From NCBI GenBank assembly GCA_045604285.1, contig JAZUNS010000042.1, forward strand, positions 1 to 10,830: 10,830 bases of DNA, given 5' to 3'. The DNA comes from SIG636 sp045604285. GTDB taxonomy: Bacteria > Bacillota > Clostridia > Oscillospirales > CAG-382. The translations under genes and the position numbers were made by a program. How positions within the stretch are numbered: the first letter of the stretch is position 1; each line of letters begins with the position of its first letter. The notes beneath the pieces were generated by a model, which searched no databases, had not been told where the DNA came from, and saw only the letters and a list, made by a program, of their open reading frames with translations. This document shows positions 1-7,384 of the stretch, one piece after another.

Positions 1-354
1 CTTAAGTCTTACCTGCTTTTTGTTAAGATAATACTCACTTTCACCGCTACGGTAATACTTTCTCGTAACGACAACGTCTTCATCACTTTCGTCGTCAGGA
101 GATAAAAACAAAGAAACGGTCGTATAATTGGCAGGAGTGCGTTTGTCAGACCCGGAAAAAATAACGTCTTCCATTTTACTGCCTCTAAGGCTTTTCATAG
201 ACATTTCGCCAAGAACCCAACGTACCGCATCGGAAATATTCGACTTACCGCTTCCGTTAGGACCTATTACGGCAGTAATGCCCTTATCAAAACTTATATG
301 AGTTTTATCGGGGAATGATTTAAACCCCTGCATTTCAAGACCTTTTAACTTCAA
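1..354 (-). CDS. smc: Chromosome segregation ATPase SMC, N-terminal 118 residues (runs off the left edge)
   Basis: SMC is the ATPase core of bacterial condensin, which compacts and segregates sister chromosomes. Only the N-terminal half of the ABC head is present. It has the family opening (LEMQGFKSFPDKT, residues 6-18), a perfect Walker A GPNGSGKS at 31-38, and the stretch SLRGSKMEDVIFSGS at 55-69. The Q-loop is odd: the usual LGEQS reads LGEMS here, with Met51 in place of glutamine. The chosen start is TTG at 354-352, eight bases after GAGGA, and it aligns with known SMC N-termini. ATT at 357 is the only close in-frame alternative, and the ATG at 362 reads into a stop after three codons. 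The radical SAM gene ends 4 bases upstream, so the two are almost certainly cotranscribed. The coiled coils, hinge and C-terminal Walker B lie outside the window. Identity is very secure. Confidence 0.97.
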   Translation of the reverse strand, partial: MKLKGLEMQGFKSFPDKTHISFDKGITAVIGPNGSGKSNISDAVRWVLGEMSMKSLRGSKMEDVIFSGSDKRTPANYTTVSLFLSPDDESDEDVVVTRKYYRSGESEYYLNKKQVRLK

Positions 355-358
355 AATA

Positions 359-1381
359 TCATTCCTCTGCCTTAATACTTACTTTAATAGGCTCGTTAAC
401 GCCGTTTTTAATTATCTTAATTCGTTTAAAACCAAATTCTTCATAAAGTCTTCTCTTATTGCGACCGTTTAGCCCCGCAACAATCGATACGCTTTTCTCC
501 GGCGCATATATAACCAATTCATTATTTTCTGTGTCTGCATCGCCAATTTGTTCAACAATGGCGTTATACGCTTCCTCACCGTAAACAAGCTCACCTATAG
601 CAGGATGATTTGCTCCGAAGGGGGCGATGCTAAGCTCTTCCGAAGAGTGCAGCCCTATTCTTAAAATATCAACGCCTGCACGTCTGAAAATCTTTAAGCA
701 TGCAAGGCATCTGGCAACTGCCTCTTCGTTGCTTATAGGGATATATTTTCCTTCTGAGCACTGCTCGTATAACTTTGTTCCTTCAAAAACTACGGTGGGA
801 TATATTCGCACGGCGGTTGCTTCCATAGCAACAATATCCTCTGCCGTTTTAATTTCCTTCTCTATCGTTGATTCGGGTAGACCTACCATCATCTGTCCGA
901 CGAGTGAAAATCCATGTTCTGTAATAAGTTTTGCGCTTTTAAAGCATTCGTCCCTATCATGCCCTCTGTTGGTAGCCGCCAAAACGGAATTGTCTGTACT
1001 TTGAAGACCTAATTCAATATGAGTAACTCCATAGCTTTTTAAACTATCAAGTATTTCTTCGTCTATGTAATCCGGCCTTGTAGACAAACGCACCCCGGAA
1101 ACAGCTGAGGTTTTTACATATTCGTAAGCAGTTTTTAAAAGCAAAATCATTCGCTCTCGCTCAATGCCCGTAAAGCTTCCGCCAAAAAATGCAATTTGTG
1201 CGTCGGCACCGTTTATGTAAGCAAGGGATTCATCAACTGTTTGTTTCAGCCGCAACGCTTCTTCAGCAATTGCCTCTGACGGCAACACAAAACCTGTAAT
1301 TTTTGTTTGTGAACAAAAAGTGCAATTGTTTTTGCATCCGCTGTGAGGGATAAAAAAGGGTATGTTTTTATGTTTAACCAT
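359..1381 (-). CDS. Elp3-like radical SAM protein without acetyltransferase domain
   Basis: This 340-residue radical SAM enzyme has the [4Fe-4S] ligands Cys16, Cys20 and Cys23 in CX3CX2C. Other family features are the glycine-rich AFFGGSFTGI at 64-73, STRPDYI at 100-106, ELGLQS at 123-128 and VRIYPTVVFEGTKL at 191-204. These resemble the catalytic half of Elp3 (tRNA wobble-uridine modification), but the GNAT acetyltransferase domain of full Elp3 is absent. A short C-terminal region with GLNGRNKRRLYEEFGF (303-318) takes its place, a pattern I recall from clostridial radical SAM genes next to rnc and smc. These are sometimes labelled coproporphyrinogen oxidase-like, which the motifs do not support. 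The ATG at 1381 is 3 bases after the rnc stop, without a clear Shine-Dalgarno, so translation is probably coupled. Substrate is unknown. An RNA target would fit Elp3 homology and the rnc neighbour, but that is inference. Confidence 0.9.
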   Translation of the reverse strand: MVKHKNIPFFIPHSGCKNNCTFCSQTKITGFVLPSEAIAEEALRLKQTVDESLAYINGADAQIAFFGGSFTGIERERMILLLKTAYEYVKTSAVSGVRLSTRPDYIDEEILDSLKSYGVTHIELGLQSTDNSVLAATNRGHDRDECFKSAKLITEHGFSLVGQMMVGLPESTIEKEIKTAEDIVAMEATAVRIYPTVVFEGTKLYEQCSEGKYIPISNEEAVARCLACLKIFRRAGVDILRIGLHSSEELSIAPFGANHPAIGELVYGEEAYNAIVEQIGDADTENNELVIYAPEKSVSIVAGLNGRNKRRLYEEFGFKRIKIIKNGVNEPIKVSIKAEE

Positions 1382-1384
1382 TAT

Positions 1385-2107
1385 TTAAATTACCGTTTCG
1401 CCAAAAAAGCCAAGGGCTTCTTTTGCAGCTTGTTGCTCAGCCTCTCTTTTTGTTCTGCCCAAGCCTTCGCCAAGCAAATTACTGTTAAGGAAAACAGCGG
1501 ACTTAAAAATTCTGTCATGCGGGGGGCCTATCTCTTCGATAAGTTTATATTCCAAAACTTCCTCAGGGGTTTGTTGCACCAATTTTTGTAATCTTGACTT
1601 ATAATCAGTATCCCAGCCTTTAGCAGCCTTATCTATTATTGGCACAATCCTCGGCAGCAAAAAAGCACGAGTTTTTTCCAGACCACCGTCTAAATAAATG
1701 GAAGCCAACAGCGCTTCAAACGCATCCGCAAGTATACTTTTTCTCAGCCTGCCACGGGTTGAAGCCTCACCGTGACCGAAAAGCATATAATCACCAAGCT
1801 TCAAATCACTTGCCAATATGTGCAGTGAATCTTCGCATACGGATGCTGCCCTTGTTTTAGTCAATTGCCCTTCATCCAAATCTGCGTAATTATTAAAAAT
1901 ATAATCACTAACTATAACGGAAAGTACGCTGTCGCCCAAGAACTCAAGCCTTTCATTATCTTCAAGCCTTTGCTTTCCATGCTTAGTCTCGTTGCAATAG
2001 GAAGAATGTGTCATTGCCGTACGCAACAAGCTTATATCGTTATAGCTATAGCCGATGACCTCAGCCAATTCTTCAATATTCAACGGTTCGTTAGCTTTCT
2101 GCTCCAT
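1385..2107 (-). CDS. rnc: Ribonuclease III
   Basis: RNase III cleaves double-stranded RNA, including the rRNA precursor stems and structured mRNAs, as a homodimer. The 240-residue product has the signature NERLEFLGDSV at 51-61, with metal and catalytic residues Glu52, Glu55, Asp59, Asp128 and Glu131 all kept. The C-terminal double-stranded RNA-binding domain starts near 168 (DYKSRLQKLVQQ) and ends with GRTKREAEQQAAKEAL (217-232). I chose ATG at 2107 because GGGAGAAG (2123-2116) sits 8 bases upstream. An in-frame GTG at 2143 would add 12 residues but has no binding site. The gene start overlaps the end of plsX by 17 bases. In many Firmicutes acpP lies between plsX and rnc; here it does not. 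Length and motifs are normal for the family. Confidence 0.97.
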   Translation of the reverse strand: MEQKANEPLNIEELAEVIGYSYNDISLLRTAMTHSSYCNETKHGKQRLEDNERLEFLGDSVLSVIVSDYIFNNYADLDEGQLTKTRAASVCEDSLHILASDLKLGDYMLFGHGEASTRGRLRKSILADAFEALLASIYLDGGLEKTRAFLLPRIVPIIDKAAKGWDTDYKSRLQKLVQQTPEEVLEYKLIEEIGPPHDRIFKSAVFLNSNLLGEGLGRTKREAEQQAAKEALGFFGETVI

Positions 2108-3086
2108 CGGAATTACTTCTCCCAAATTTCTTTTCAAATTCACCTATTATGCCGCTTTCAGCATAAGCCTTTGCAACACGTATAGCATTATACAAACCTA
2201 CTTCGTCGGAATTACCGTGCGCCTTAATAACCGGTTTTGCTATGCCAAGCAAGGGCGCACCGCCTGTTTGTCTGGAATCCATCTGGTTCTTTAAAGTTTT
2301 TATGCTTTTTTTGCAGGGCAAATATGCTGCGTTGGTTAAAATATTCTTTCTAAACATAGAATTTATGGTCTGAGACATAAAACGTCCCATGCCCTCGATA
2401 AGCTTAAGTGCGATGTTACCGGTAAAGCCGTCACATACCAAAACGTCACAACAACCAAAAGGTAACTCTCGCGACTCTACATTACCGATAAAGTTTAAAT
2501 CCGCTGCCTTCAACAAAGCGTGAGCTTCTTTTGTAACGGGTAGCCCCTTGGTCTCTTCGGTTCCGTTGGCAAGAAGACCCACTCTTGGTGAAGCAACACC
2601 TAACACTTTTTCAGCATACAGTGCGCCCATATAACCAAACTGGCACAAGTTTTCGGCAAGGACTTCAATATTTGCACCGGCATCAACCATTATAAAAGGC
2701 TTTTCGAAGGGAACAACGGTACCGATTGCAGCACGTCTTATGCCCTTTACACGTCTTAATCTGATTGCTGCCGCAGAAATCAAGGCACCCGTATTACCGG
2801 GGCTTACCAAAACGTCGGCTTCCCCGTTTTTAACAAGCTTTATTCCTATAGCCATGGAAGAATTCTCTTTTTCTTTTACGGCAGAAAGCGCATCATCTTC
2901 CATGGTAACCACTTCTGTAGAGCAAACGGCATAAATACCCTTTTCGGCATCTGCGTATTGTTCCACCACCTCAGCATTACCCACCAAAGTGATTTTCACG
3001 CCAAAGTCCCTTGCGGCATCTAAAGCACCCTTAATCAGCTTTTCCGGTGCATTATCTCCGCTCATTACATCAACAGCTATATTCAT
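2091..3086 (-). CDS. plsX: Phosphate acyltransferase PlsX
   Basis: PlsX makes acyl-phosphate from acyl-ACP for the PlsX/PlsY route to lysophosphatidic acid, acting peripherally at the inner face of the membrane. The 331-residue length is typical. Visible family motifs are DVMSGDNAP at 6-14 (usually D-x-MGGD; Ser9 replaces the first Gly), VSPGNTGALISA at 94-105, VDAGANIE at 134-141, LLANGTEETKG at 171-181, NVESRELPFG at 202-211, CDGFTGNIALKL at 218-229, GGAPLLG at 275-281 and KAHGNSDE at 288-295. The ATG overlaps the topA stop as ATGA, with GGAG about 10 bases upstream inside topA. The 3' end overlaps rnc by 17 bases. The acyl carrier protein gene that usually follows is absent, so ACP must come from elsewhere. 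No FapR-like operator can be seen because the upstream region is coding. Confidence 0.97.
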   Translation of the reverse strand: MNIAVDVMSGDNAPEKLIKGALDAARDFGVKITLVGNAEVVEQYADAEKGIYAVCSTEVVTMEDDALSAVKEKENSSMAIGIKLVKNGEADVLVSPGNTGALISAAAIRLRRVKGIRRAAIGTVVPFEKPFIMVDAGANIEVLAENLCQFGYMGALYAEKVLGVASPRVGLLANGTEETKGLPVTKEAHALLKAADLNFIGNVESRELPFGCCDVLVCDGFTGNIALKLIEGMGRFMSQTINSMFRKNILTNAAYLPCKKSIKTLKNQMDSRQTGGAPLLGIAKPVIKAHGNSDEVGLYNAIRVAKAYAESGIIGEFEKKFGRSNSDGAES

Positions 3087-5299
3087 TTATCTTCGCTCCA
3101 ACCGCATTTTGCGTAACATTCGTAATGCTCTTTGTTCTTTTTCTTAACAACCAGTCCACCACAGGAAGGGCATTTCTTTTCCTGCGGGATGTCCCAGCTT
3201 GAAAAATCGCACTTAGGATAATCCTCGCAAGAGTAAAAGGTCTTTTTTGTCTTAGTTTGCTTAAGAACGATCATCTTGCCGCATTTAGGGCAATTTACTC
3301 CGATATCCTTGCGATAAGTCATGGTTCCCTTACAAGTTGGATAGTCTTCGCAGGCAAAGAAAGATCCATACATGCCCTTACGCATATACATTGGTTTTCC
3401 ACACAAGGGACATTGATGCTCTGATGCAACCTTGGGAGCTTCAGGAGTTCCGTCTAAAGGCTTTGTATTTTTACAAGTAGGATAATTGGGGCAGCCTGCA
3501 AATTTGCCGAACTTGCCCATACGTTCAACCATTTTACATCCGCACTTTTCGCAAATAATGTCGGTTTCAACGGGTGCTATGGTTATTTTTCCCTCAGCGA
3601 TGGTTTTATCTGCCGCTTCAAGCTGCTTGGCAAAATCACTGTAAAAATCTTTCAAAACATCTACGTACGGTAATTCGCCGCTGCAAATTTTTTCAAGGTC
3701 CTCTTCCATATCCGCTGTATAATTATAGTCAATGATCGAGGGGAAGCTCTCCATAAGCAAATCGGTTGTAACATCGCCTATCTCGGTAGGCACCAAAACC
3801 TTACCGTTGCGCTTAACGTAGCCACGGCTGATTATGGTTGTTATGGTAGGCAAAAACGTTGAAGGTCTGCCAATGCCTTTTTCTTCAAGAATCTTTGTCA
3901 GCGTACCCTCTGTATATCTCGGTGGCGGTTGAGTAAAGTGCTGTTCGGACAGCATTTTAACAAGCTTTAAAAGCTGACCGTCATCAAGCGCAGGTAAAGA
4001 AGCAGCGGAAAGGCCGTCTTCGCTTTCGCTCTCTTCGGTTCTATCGTCGTAAACGGTCATATATCCGGCAAATTTTACAACGTATCCGCCGGCTCTGAAA
4101 ATGTTATCACCGCAGCTAATGTCATATACAACCGTATCAAACTCAGCCGCGCGCATCTGGCTTGCGATAAACCTCTCCCACACAAGCTTGTAAAGCTTAT
4201 ACTGGTCATTAGTTATTTTGCCCTTAACAACCTCAGGCGTTAAAGCGGGATCTGTGGGGCGTATAGCCTCGTGCGCATCCTGAGAATTCTTCTTAGATTT
4301 AAATACGTTAGGCGTTGAGGGGTAGAACTTTTCACCGTATTTACCAACGATAAAATTCTTAGCCATTGCCGTAGCATCGTCGGAAATTCTAAGTGAGTCA
4401 GTACGCATATAGGTTATAAGGCCGCGCATACCAAGCTCGCCAAGGTTAACACCTTCATAAAGTTCCTGCGCAACCATCATTGTGCGCTTGGACTGAAAAT
4501 TAAGACGCCTATTAGCTTCTTGCTGCAAAGTAGAAGTGGTAAACGGTGGCATGGGCTTTCTTTTCTTAAGCGCTTTTTTTACGCTTTCCACAAGAAAGTC
4601 CTTACCCTGGCAGCCGTCAACTACAGACATTGCTTCAGCCTCACAAGAAAGTTCTTTTTTACCCTTTCTGTCTCCGTAATACTTAGCAATCAACGTATCG
4701 TCACCATTATCAAGTTTTGCAGATACGGTCCAGTATTCCTTTGCGACAAAGTCTCTTATCTCTTTTTCTCTTTCTACCACTATTCTGGTAGCTACAGACT
4801 GAACACGGCCGGCGGAAAGCCCGCTTTTTATCTTCTTCCATAGGAAAGGGCTAATCTTATAGCCGACAAGACGGTCAAGAATGCGGCGTGCCTGCTGGGC
4901 ATCTACCAACTTCATATCTATGTCTCTCGGCTTGGAAACTGCTTCTTTTAAAGCGCTTTTGGTAACCTCGTTAAAGGTAATTCTTTTTATTTTTGCGCAT
5001 TCTTTACCCAAAACGGTAGATAAGTGCCAAGCAATTGCCTCGCCTTCTCGGTCAGGGTCGGTCGCCAGATAAATTCTGTCTGCGCCTTTTGCTTCTTTCT
5101 TCAGTTCTTTTATTAAATCACCTTTGCCCCTAATGTTGATATAGTCGGGAGAAAAATCATTTTCTATATCAACGCCAAGCTTGCTTTTTGGCAGATCTCT
5201 TACGTGACCCTTACAAGCAGTTACTTTGTAACCCTTGCCCAAATAGCTTTTTATTGTCGGCACCTTATAGGGTGACTCAACTATAATAAGTGTGTTCAT
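3083..5299 (-). CDS. topA: DNA topoisomerase I (type IA) with four C-terminal zinc modules
   Basis: TopA relaxes negative supercoils through a transient 5'-phosphotyrosyl break. The 738-residue protein has an N-terminal TOPRIM domain (Glu8; DPDREGE at 81-87 supplies Asp81, Asp83, Glu85), the SAGRVQSVA segment at 162-170, and the active site GLITYMRTDS at 293-302 with catalytic Tyr297. Further core motifs include AHEAIRPTDP (342-351) and GIGRPSTFLPTI (475-486). The C-terminus carries four four-cysteine zinc modules: Cys583/586/603/609, 630/633/650/656, 670/673/691/697 and a shorter 710/713/728/732. Such modules bind single-stranded DNA. ATG at 5299 follows AGGAG by 6 bases, and that site overlaps the dprA stop codon, so initiation is probably coupled. 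dprA then topA is a classic Firmicute pairing. The first motif reads VESPYKVPTI instead of the usual VESPAKAKTI, but the conserved lysine (Lys12) is kept. Confidence 0.98.
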   Translation of the reverse strand: MNTLIIVESPYKVPTIKSYLGKGYKVTACKGHVRDLPKSKLGVDIENDFSPDYINIRGKGDLIKELKKEAKGADRIYLATDPDREGEAIAWHLSTVLGKECAKIKRITFNEVTKSALKEAVSKPRDIDMKLVDAQQARRILDRLVGYKISPFLWKKIKSGLSAGRVQSVATRIVVEREKEIRDFVAKEYWTVSAKLDNGDDTLIAKYYGDRKGKKELSCEAEAMSVVDGCQGKDFLVESVKKALKKRKPMPPFTTSTLQQEANRRLNFQSKRTMMVAQELYEGVNLGELGMRGLITYMRTDSLRISDDATAMAKNFIVGKYGEKFYPSTPNVFKSKKNSQDAHEAIRPTDPALTPEVVKGKITNDQYKLYKLVWERFIASQMRAAEFDTVVYDISCGDNIFRAGGYVVKFAGYMTVYDDRTEESESEDGLSAASLPALDDGQLLKLVKMLSEQHFTQPPPRYTEGTLTKILEEKGIGRPSTFLPTITTIISRGYVKRNGKVLVPTEIGDVTTDLLMESFPSIIDYNYTADMEEDLEKICSGELPYVDVLKDFYSDFAKQLEAADKTIAEGKITIAPVETDIICEKCGCKMVERMGKFGKFAGCPNYPTCKNTKPLDGTPEAPKVASEHQCPLCGKPMYMRKGMYGSFFACEDYPTCKGTMTYRKDIGVNCPKCGKMIVLKQTKTKKTFYSCEDYPKCDFSSWDIPQEKKCPSCGGLVVKKKNKEHYECYAKCGWSEDK

Positions 5300-5309
5300 C
5301 TATATCTCC

Positions 5310-6515
5310 TTATTCATTAATGTCAATTGTTGCACCTGGAACCTTGTCTGCGGGAACAGCATCATACATACCGCCCGGAAGTCGGACGGCGTACCCATCA
5401 AGTTCAAGGGCCGTAGCAGCTTTCATCAATTCCTTAAAAGTATATCGGTCTGTAGATGCCGCAATACTGTTCAAGGACAATGGGCCGTTTGTATCAAGCT
5501 CTTCCAACAAAAAATTATAGGCGTGTTCTTTTGCTCTCGTACCAATCGGCTTTTCACTATCAAAATTTTCCTTCGGTTCAATAAGCGTCGGCAACGGCAT
5601 ATCAGGCGGAGTAATATTAGGCAACAACACCTCGTATTCCTCAAGTATATCCGAAACGGACATTATCATTCTTGCTCCACCCCTTACCAACGACGCAGTT
5701 CCTGCGTTTTCTTTAGTAAGCGGCATGGGAGGAACACAAACAAGTTTACCTTGTCTTTTCGCCAAGGAAGCGGTTATCAATGCGCCGCTGCCCTCCGGTG
5801 CTTCAACAACTACTACAAAATCAGAAAGCCCCGCAATAATTCTGTTACGCCTTGGAAAAGAGGTTTTGTACGTGGTGCATCCCGGCCAGTACTCGCTGAT
5901 TACCACTCCGTACTTATAAACCTTGTTAAATAAAGCGGCATTTTCTTTGGGATAAATAGTGTCAATGGAATTACCTATAACTCCCACTGTAAAGCCACCG
6001 TTGTTAATTGCTGTTCTTTGACACGTAGAATCAATGCCTTTTGCAAGTCCGCTTATAACAATAACCCCGCAGCTTGCAATACCACCCGCAAGGTACTCGG
6101 CAGTTTTTCTGCCATAGTCAGACATTTTTCTCGTACCAACCATACCGGCACATAGCGTTTTATCAAAATCGGGAAACGTTCCTTTGAAGAAAAGCAACAG
6201 CGGAGGGTCTTTAATCTTTTTAAGCTTTTGCGGATATTTATTATCTTCAATGGAATACAACCTTATATCCATTGAGTAGCAACGCTTATACAGCTCAAAG
6301 GCTTCGTCAAGCCGCTTATCCATAAGCCTTGTTAAAGCGTCATCCGGTATGCTTAGTTCATGGGTATCGTAGTCATCCGCATCATACAAACAATAAATAT
6401 CATCGTAATAACAATACAGTTTGTAGGCAAACGCTGCATCTGCTCCACAAGCGCAAACGTACCATATAAATTTAAGTCTGCCATCTAATTCTTTATCAGG
6501 CAACCCCTTAAGCAT
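5310..6515 (-). CDS. dprA: DNA-processing protein DprA (Smf), somewhat divergent
   Basis: DprA binds incoming single-stranded DNA during transformation and loads RecA; it is also found in bacteria not known to be competent. This 401-residue protein has a poorly conserved N-terminal region (1-100), then the Rossmann-like core: VGTRKMSDYGR (126-136), SGLAKGID (155-162), GVIGNSIDTIYPKEN (178-192), SEYWPG (207-212) and RRNRIIAGLS (222-231), followed by VVVVEAPEGSGALITA (234-249). A C-terminal winged helix is likely from about 325 to 385. Several usual residues differ: GVIGNSID replaces GVLGCGID, and VPPMPL replaces the common VPG. The ATG at 6515 has AAGGGG 8 bases upstream and overlaps the end of the methyltransferase gene by 8 bases; topA starts 10 bases after its stop. 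Identity is secure; a role in natural transformation here cannot be shown from this window. Confidence 0.95.
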   Translation of the reverse strand: MLKGLPDKELDGRLKFIWYVCACGADAAFAYKLYCYYDDIYCLYDADDYDTHELSIPDDALTRLMDKRLDEAFELYKRCYSMDIRLYSIEDNKYPQKLKKIKDPPLLLFFKGTFPDFDKTLCAGMVGTRKMSDYGRKTAEYLAGGIASCGVIVISGLAKGIDSTCQRTAINNGGFTVGVIGNSIDTIYPKENAALFNKVYKYGVVISEYWPGCTTYKTSFPRRNRIIAGLSDFVVVVEAPEGSGALITASLAKRQGKLVCVPPMPLTKENAGTASLVRGGARMIMSVSDILEEYEVLLPNITPPDMPLPTLIEPKENFDSEKPIGTRAKEHAYNFLLEELDTNGPLSLNSIAASTDRYTFKELMKAATALELDGYAVRLPGGMYDAVPADKVPGATIDINE

Positions 6516-7293
6516 CGTTCTTACCCCTTACTAGCTCCCACATTAAAATCGAAGCGGCAACCGAAGCGTTGAGGCTTTCGGCATCCTCGGTCATTGGAAT
6601 TGTCACCGTCCCGTCACAAGCTTCCGACAATTCTTTTGTTATACCATTTCCTTCGTTTCCGACAACAATGCAATCGTTATGTCTAAACACCATATCGCAT
6701 ATGTTTTTAGATTCGCTGTTAGGCATCGCGGCATAAACTTTGCGCCCTTCTGCACGCAATTTTTTAACCGTAGATATCAAGTCATTGTCAATGACAATGT
6801 TAGCTTTAAACAACGCGCCCATCGTTGCCCTTATTGTTTTGGAATTGTATAGATCAGCACAATCGGAAGATATAACAATATTGCTTATCCCAAGGGCAAC
6901 AGCCGTGCGTATAACCGTGCCGATATTTCCTGCATCTCTTACAGACTCTAAAATAATCGAAGGTCCGTTTGTTATGGTTCCTGCTCTATCAGGCAATTGA
7001 CAAACGGCAAGGATCCCCTGCGGAGCTTGTTCCGAAGAAATATAATCATACAGCTCTTTGGTTACCACATACGTTTTTACATTAGACAGCTTGTTAACTA
7101 AAGAGCAATATTTTTCCTCTGCCTGTCCCGTAAGGAAAACACTGTCAGGCATTAAGCCGGAATCAAGGTATTCAGAAACAAGCTTATGCCCTTCTATTAC
7201 AAAACTGCTATATTCCGTTCTGTATTTCTTATCACTTAGTTTACGTACTGTTTTAATTTTTTCATTACTTTTTGAACTGATATACTCTTTCAC
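6508..7293 (-). CDS. SpoU/TrmH-family RNA 2'-O-methyltransferase
   Basis: This is a 261-residue SPOUT-class methyltransferase that would transfer a methyl group from S-adenosylmethionine to a ribose 2'-OH, most likely in 23S rRNA. The N-terminal substrate-binding domain opens with ISSKSNEKIKTVRKL (5-19) and FVIEGHKLVSEYL (31-43). The knotted C-terminal domain has the three SpoU motifs: ILESVRDAGNIGTVIRTA (114-131, Asn123 and Arg129), VVGNEGNGI (210-218, Glu214) and IPMTEDAESLNASVAAS (232-248, Asn242). Motif 1 has Ala121 where Pro is usual. The start is GTG at 7293 with GAGG 5 bases upstream, and it aligns with the family N-terminus. It is the first gene of the long leftward operon and has its own likely promoter at 7355-7382. 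The exact target nucleotide (RlmB-like, TsnR-like or other) cannot be told from sequence alone. Confidence 0.93.
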   Translation of the reverse strand: MKEYISSKSNEKIKTVRKLSDKKYRTEYSSFVIEGHKLVSEYLDSGLMPDSVFLTGQAEEKYCSLVNKLSNVKTYVVTKELYDYISSEQAPQGILAVCQLPDRAGTITNGPSIILESVRDAGNIGTVIRTAVALGISNIVISSDCADLYNSKTIRATMGALFKANIVIDNDLISTVKKLRAEGRKVYAAMPNSESKNICDMVFRHNDCIVVGNEGNGITKELSEACDGTVTIPMTEDAESLNASVAASILMWELVRGKNDA

Positions 7294-7325
7294 GGCAACC
7301 TCAAATACAACATATTGTCGCTAAC

Positions 7326-7371
7326 AAAAAAAGCACTATTATACCTAATATAATATAATAGCACTTTTTTT
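7326..7371 (-). terminator. Rho-independent terminator after prmC
   Basis: Read on the minus strand, AGTGCTATTATA (7365-7354) pairs with TATAATAGTGCT (7343-7332) around a 10-base loop. This gives 12 pairs, two of them G-U wobbles, and is followed by seven T's; upstream A's can extend the stem. It begins 13 bases after the prmC stop. Read on the plus strand the two wobbles become C-A mismatches, so the hairpin is built for leftward transcription. Confidence 0.82.
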
Positions 7372-7382
7372 AATATTGTCAA
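7355..7382 (-). promoter_or_regulatory. Probable sigma-A promoter of the methyltransferase-dprA-topA-plsX-rnc-smc operon
   Basis: On the minus strand a perfect -35 TTGACA (7382-7377), 16 bases of spacer, and a -10 TATTAT (7360-7355; five of six consensus bases) are seen. The start point would fall near 7348, giving a leader of about 55 bases to the GTG at 7293. The -35 begins 3 bases after the prmC stop codon, and the -10 is part of the first arm of the terminator hairpin. A second TATAAT (7343-7338) lies in the other arm but is 33 bases from the -35. Prediction only. Confidence 0.6.
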
Positions 7383-7384
7383 TA

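Noticed and set aside
627..1004. A 125-codon plus-strand frame opposite the radical SAM gene
   Set aside because: Antisense to conserved motifs, without a binding site or family resemblance; a shadow frame.
2108..2143. Longer rnc starting at GTG 2143
   Set aside because: No ribosome binding site upstream, whereas ATG 2107 has GGGAGAAG at 8 bases.
3121..3560. Repeated cysteine-rich segments as a separate repeat array
   Set aside because: They are the zinc modules at the C-terminus of TopA and are repeats at protein level, not DNA repeats.
5292..5933. A 213-codon open frame on the plus strand, opposite dprA
   Set aside because: It is fully antisense to a well-conserved gene, has no ribosome binding site, and its product is rich in Arg, His, Cys and Phe with no recognisable domain. 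It is a mirror of dprA codon use.
7294..7384. Riboswitch or small RNA in the prmC-methyltransferase gap
   Set aside because: The gap is only 91 bases and is explained by a terminator, a promoter and a short leader; no known riboswitch motif is visible.
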